Below the pieces are notes generated by a model. The model was not told the origin of the DNA and did not search any database. It worked only from the letters and a program-made list of their open reading frames with translations. Source: Protea cynaroides (taxonomy: Eukaryota; Streptophyta; Magnoliopsida; Proteales; Proteaceae). Taken from it: DNA of 64,000 nt. Below, piece by piece: positions 60,266 to 64,000 of this stretch; the stretch's first letter is position 1; every line of letters starts with the position of its first letter. The DNA lies in NCBI GenBank assembly GCA_028583415.1, contig CM053266.1, positions 30,414,771 through 30,478,770 of the forward strand. Direction: 5' to 3'. The position numbers and the translations under genes were made by a program.

Positions 60266-61210
60266 GTTGTAATATTTTGTTGAATTTATGCCTAGAGTGT
60301 TTTGTAATATTTTGTTGATGATACAAACAAATATTTGATGGTTTTAATTTTAAGTAGTGAAGTGGTTTGTTGATGATATATGGGTTGTAATTAAGGGTGT
60401 CAACGGGCTGGTCCGGTCCGATTTCGGTCCGGGCTGAAGTGGTGTTGGGCCTTACAAAGCCAGCCAAAACATGTCCATTAAGGGTTCGGGCTGGGGTGGG
60501 CTGCACTGGACACAATAACTAATGGGTCGGTCTAGTGTCGGATTGTTATCGGGTTAGGCTTTTTAGGTTGATTTCGGGCCAGTTCGGTTTGGGCTGCCTT
60601 CACATATAGTTATTTTGGCACGACAATAAATTTTTTGTGGCTTTTTTTTTTTTTTTTTTCATATTTAATATAATTATAAGTGGTTGAGTTTTGATTGATC
60701 TTAGGGACATTTGAGCATGGATAATGGGTTGCATATTTGCATTTATTTAGTTATAACCGTTAGATCCTTGGTCAGTTGGTTATTACTTGAATGAAAAAAA
60801 GAATCGGTTCGGGCTAGCTCAGACTTCTTAACGGGCCTTACCGATGTCCGGGTTGGGTATTATTGGTTTGGATATCTTAACAGGCTGGCCCAGTCCTGTT
60901 TCGATTTGGGTCAAAACGGTGTCGGGCTTTACAAGCCCAGACCAAAACTTCTCCATTAAGGGTTCGGTCCGGTTTGGATTCAGGTTATATCCGTGCTATC
61001 AGGCCGGGCCTAGATTTGACACCTTTAGTTGTAATATTTTGTTGAATTTATGCCCAGGGTGTTTTATAATATTTTGTTGATGATACAAACAGATATTTGA
61101 TGGTTTTTATTTTAAGCAGTGAAGTGGTTTGTTGATGATACATGGGTTGTAATATTTATTGAATGTATGTCCTGGGTGTTTTGTAATATTTTGTTGATGA
61201 AACAAACAGA
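60266..61210. repeat. ~125-bp tandem repeat interrupted by a hAT element
   Basis: Units containing ATTTTGTTGAATTTATGCC, TGATGATACAAACA and AGTGGTTTGTTGATGATA occur at about 60266-60391 and 61028-61152, with a partial unit to 61210. The hAT element at 60392-61027 lies at the junction of two units. Confidence 0.75.
60392..61027. mobile_element. 636-bp non-autonomous hAT element, copy D
   Basis: The termini TAAGGGTGTCAA and TTGACACCTTTA are flanked by the exact 8-bp duplication GTTGTAAT (60384-60391, 61028-61035). GGTCCGG-rich subterminal regions match copies A-C. The interior differs (a T-run near 60640 and TTATAACCGTTAGATCC). Confidence 0.92.
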
Positions 61211-61249
61211 TGCATACTATGATTGATTACCAAAATGAAAAAATGTTAT

Positions 61250-61530
61250 TAAATTTATTTTTTTTTTTTTTTTTTTTTATTTTATAAAAGGGAAAAAAAA
61301 AGGAAAAAAGATTTTTTTTTTTTTTGTGGCGGGAAAAGGGGGTTTTAACCCCCACCAAGAAAAAAAAATTTTTTCTTTTTTTTTTTTTTTTTGTTTTTGG
61401 AAAAGAAAAGGAAGAAAAGAAAGAAAAAAAAAAAAAAAAGGGGGGGGAGGGGAAGGGGGGGGGGAAGGGGGGGGGGGGGGGAAGGGGGTTAAAGGAGGTG
61501 GGAGGGCAAAGGGGGGAAATTCTATTGATA
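61250..61530. repeat. Homopolymer-rich stretch, doubtful assembly
   Basis: Alternating long runs of T, A and G (several of 12-20 bases) with almost no mixed sequence. Frames across it are artefacts of the runs. Confidence 0.85.
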
Positions 61531-61671
61531 GAATTTTGTAGGGAATAGAATTTGGAGACAAGTTACCCAAATGAAAACTCTCTTTTTGGTTAACCAAATG
61601 AAAATTCTACAGTTGAATTGCTATTTTGAATTGTTATTAGGAATAGGTTTTGAAGACAGGTTACCCAAATG

Positions 61672-61675
<4 letters not shown>

Positions 61676-61706
<31 letters not shown>
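61676..61706. repeat. (CT)n microsatellite
   Basis: About 15 CT units, just after a GAATAGGTTTTGAAGACAGG segment that nearly repeats 61544-61570 (ATAGAATTTGGAGACAAG). Confidence 0.9.
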
Positions 61707-61710
<4 letters not shown>

Positions 61711-63588
61711 AAAAGTCATTCAACTGTTATAAAATTTTGGAAGTACCGACCATGAAAGGTTTAATATCCAATCCAAGGATTAAAAAAAAAAAAAAACACC
61801 CTCAAAAAAACTATGCAACATTTATTTCAGGGATAAGAGATAACATTTTTATGACAAAAGTTGAGAGTTTAAGAGTTTACATTTTCTTTCGACAACCATA
61901 TTATAGAATTGAAAAATTACATGTATTATCCCTATAGTTTGGACTAATATCATCTATCACCTAATAGTTTTTGACAATATCAACCCATTTAATCGATAGT
62001 AGAAACCCAAAAAATTGAAAGACATTTATACCCTTATGGTTTTAAGTTGAGAAAAATGAAAGTCACTATTTTAACATTCTATTGCCAAAAAAAACCTAAT
62101 TCATTTTCACTAGAGTAGCTTTATTTCACTCCCGAACAAACCCTTATTCCACTCCCAAAACCCTAATTACATGTATTTGTTACCTAAGAATATCCCATCA
62201 ATGTCAATCTGATGTAGGATCCATCTTTAGAGTGTGGGACCCATTGGATATAAACGGTAATTGTAAAGATCCCAAAGAGGATATAAGTATATGAACAATT
62301 CTCAATAAAATTCTCTATAGCCAAAAAATATCTATTATCATCGGGTCAAATTTGGTGGATCGGATCTCAATTCGTTGAACCCTGGTACCAGTTATAAGTA
62401 CATAATTAGCAGCTGCCTTCAAACACATATGTTGTTGTGGTAATCATGGGGTTACATGGTTTCAATTAATGGATTATGTAAGAACTAGGTATAATACAAA
62501 ATTCCATGCACTACCCAAACCTAACCCAAAAATTTAAAACGTCCAATTGATTAAGAGAATAGTACATTTGCGTGTATTCGTATCTTTTTTGGGATCGTAT
62601 CACTGTCCATATCTAATGGGTCTCACACTACATTGATGGTGATGGAATCTCATGGAGAATACATGTACATATAGGTGATCCGAACTTGTGGATTAACGGT
62701 ACACGTTTAATTAAAAACGTATCCATGCACTTATTACATTTACCATCCATTAGTTTCTAACAATATCACATACCACCCCAAATATCCAAAATGTGTAACA
62801 CAAATGCCTAGTTTGTTAACCGATCTGTTAGATGATGATGTCAGTTAATATTAAAAAATTTACGAACAATACTGCCCTTAATGTAATTTTGAATATCTTT
62901 TTTACCCTTTTCTGTATTACCCGACCCATTTCCCCCAAATCCCCTAACGCAAATCGAAACTTATGCAACCTGAGTTTCTTTACCTTGACAGAAGGGAAAG
63001 CATTTGTATCGCTCCATGTATGTGGTCAACTGAGTTGTGGACCACTGATCTAACTCCCAAATTTAGATTGGCCAACCACCTAAGGTGATCGGGGTTTAAA
63101 TGGGTCATATAGCTATTCAGAAATGTAGTTGACAGGTTTTGGTGCTAGTGATCATGAGTTCGAATTTAGAAACGACATCTTTTCATGCACTGTGTATTAT
63201 AGGAATTTAAAGATGTGATGGTATAAACTTTAGCTCATAAATGAATAAATCATAAATGGGAAGTATGTATATATCTCTATCTAGGACAGTAAAGCATAAG
63301 AAGGATAAATTGATTAGTCATACAAAGGCAATGAAACAAAGCAATTCAATTCCATCCTACAATACCACTTTCATTGTATTCTAAACTAGTCATACAAAAC
63401 CACTAAATTCCATTTCAGTTTTCTAATGACTAAAAAGGTAATATGTAAGAGATAAAACAGATGCTCTTACTTAAGACCCAGAAATTTTTTATTTTATCTG
63501 TACAGACAGACCTTTTAGACTTTGCTACCACAACAGTATCATGCAACCATATCATATGAATACTGATACAGCTCCCTTGTGAATCATC
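61707..63588. other. Intergenic, no gene recognised
   Basis: AT-rich, with stops in all frames and no transposon termini recognised. Confidence 0.4.
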
Positions 63589-63780
63589 TTAATTTCTGGT
63601 TTCATTTTGGTCAAGGATGGGTTCTGACTGGGGTGGATAAACTTGTTGAGAGCCATGGAGAAAATCTGCTCTAGTGCGCCGACAACTCCTCCATCTCAAG
63701 AACTCAACAATAATAGAATTGCCACTAATTGCAACACCAAAACCAGCAAAGGTGGAGAGGAGAATGGATACAATAAACAT
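63589..63780 (-). CDS. Possible short ORF or terminal exon, unknown product
   Basis: The 63-codon frame begins MFIVSILLSTFAGFGVAISG, a hydrophobic membrane-type segment, then a basic stretch (RWRSCRRTRADF) and a polar tail ending in a TAA. The composition is more protein-like than other short frames nearby. It could be the last exon of a minus-strand gene whose body lies beyond base 64000. No family is recognised and splice support is weak. Confidence 0.25.
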   Translation of the reverse strand: MFIVSILLSTFAGFGVAISGNSIIVEFLRWRSCRRTRADFLHGSQQVYPPQSEPILDQNETRN

Positions 63781-64000
63781 TAATAAAAAGAAATATTACA
63801 GATAATTAACGTTAAGATTAAGATCAAACTAGTTCCTCCAAATGTTTATATGTTATGAAGTATGAATGATGTCAACTATCTTGGGACTTTCATAAATATT
63901 ATAGATCATAAAGTATTACACATGCGGATCACAAGAGATTGTACATTTGTGTTTGTGTTCGTGTGCAATTGTGCATGTTTGTGAGGGAAAGAGAGATATC

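Noticed and set aside
61277..61597. Lys/Phe/Gly-rich frames of 71-106 codons
   Set aside because: Products of homopolymer runs only.

Overview
The window is nuclear DNA of a flowering plant, probably a dicot. Genes are AT-rich and split by canonical GT/AG introns up to 9.5 kb long. Most of the sequence is plant transposons: MULE, hAT-type MITEs, solo LTRs, L1-like LINEs and Au-type SINEs. There is also an insert of organellar DNA. I cannot name the species.

Layout. About 1-3 kb holds small transposons and a broken RuvBL1 (RIN1) fragment. From 4.0 to 20.0 kb, on the minus strand, lies the one clearly intact gene: a four-exon YrdC/Sua5 threonylcarbamoyl-AMP synthase of 231 residues, which takes part in tRNA t6A synthesis. 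Its introns are full of insertions: a 1.37-kb foldback element, a LINE split by a palindrome with 0.86-kb arms, and a 1.5-kb solo LTR. From 21.8 to 29.7 kb is a complete 7.86-kb Mutator-like element with exact 9-bp target duplications. It carries a decayed MURA transposase gene on the minus strand and a convergent GRF-type zinc-finger gene on the plus strand. From 29.9 to 41.4 kb is a locally duplicated block with three decayed copies of a small membrane protein of unknown family. It is broken up by hAT elements and by a giant solo LTR of Tat/Ogre type, which itself contains another hAT element.

From 42 to 64 kb the sequence is mostly intergenic. It contains a mitochondrial insert carrying a plastid rpl23 fragment (44.3-45.6 kb), remnants of a DNA2-like helicase gene (48.3-49.4 kb), a type I MADS-box reading frame that has lost the usual start (52.2-52.9 kb), a 5'-truncated LINE (57.0-58.7 kb), several MITEs and short tandem duplications, and a homopolymer-rich stretch near 61.3 kb that may be an assembly fault.

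The genes do not form a pathway. The YrdC gene is a housekeeping gene. The MADS frame may or may not be active. The other coding remnants are pseudogenes or transposon genes. The most interesting structures are the convergent two-gene MULE, the very large inverted repeats inside YrdC introns, the multi-copy hAT family with exact 8-bp target duplications, and the unidentified membrane-protein family.
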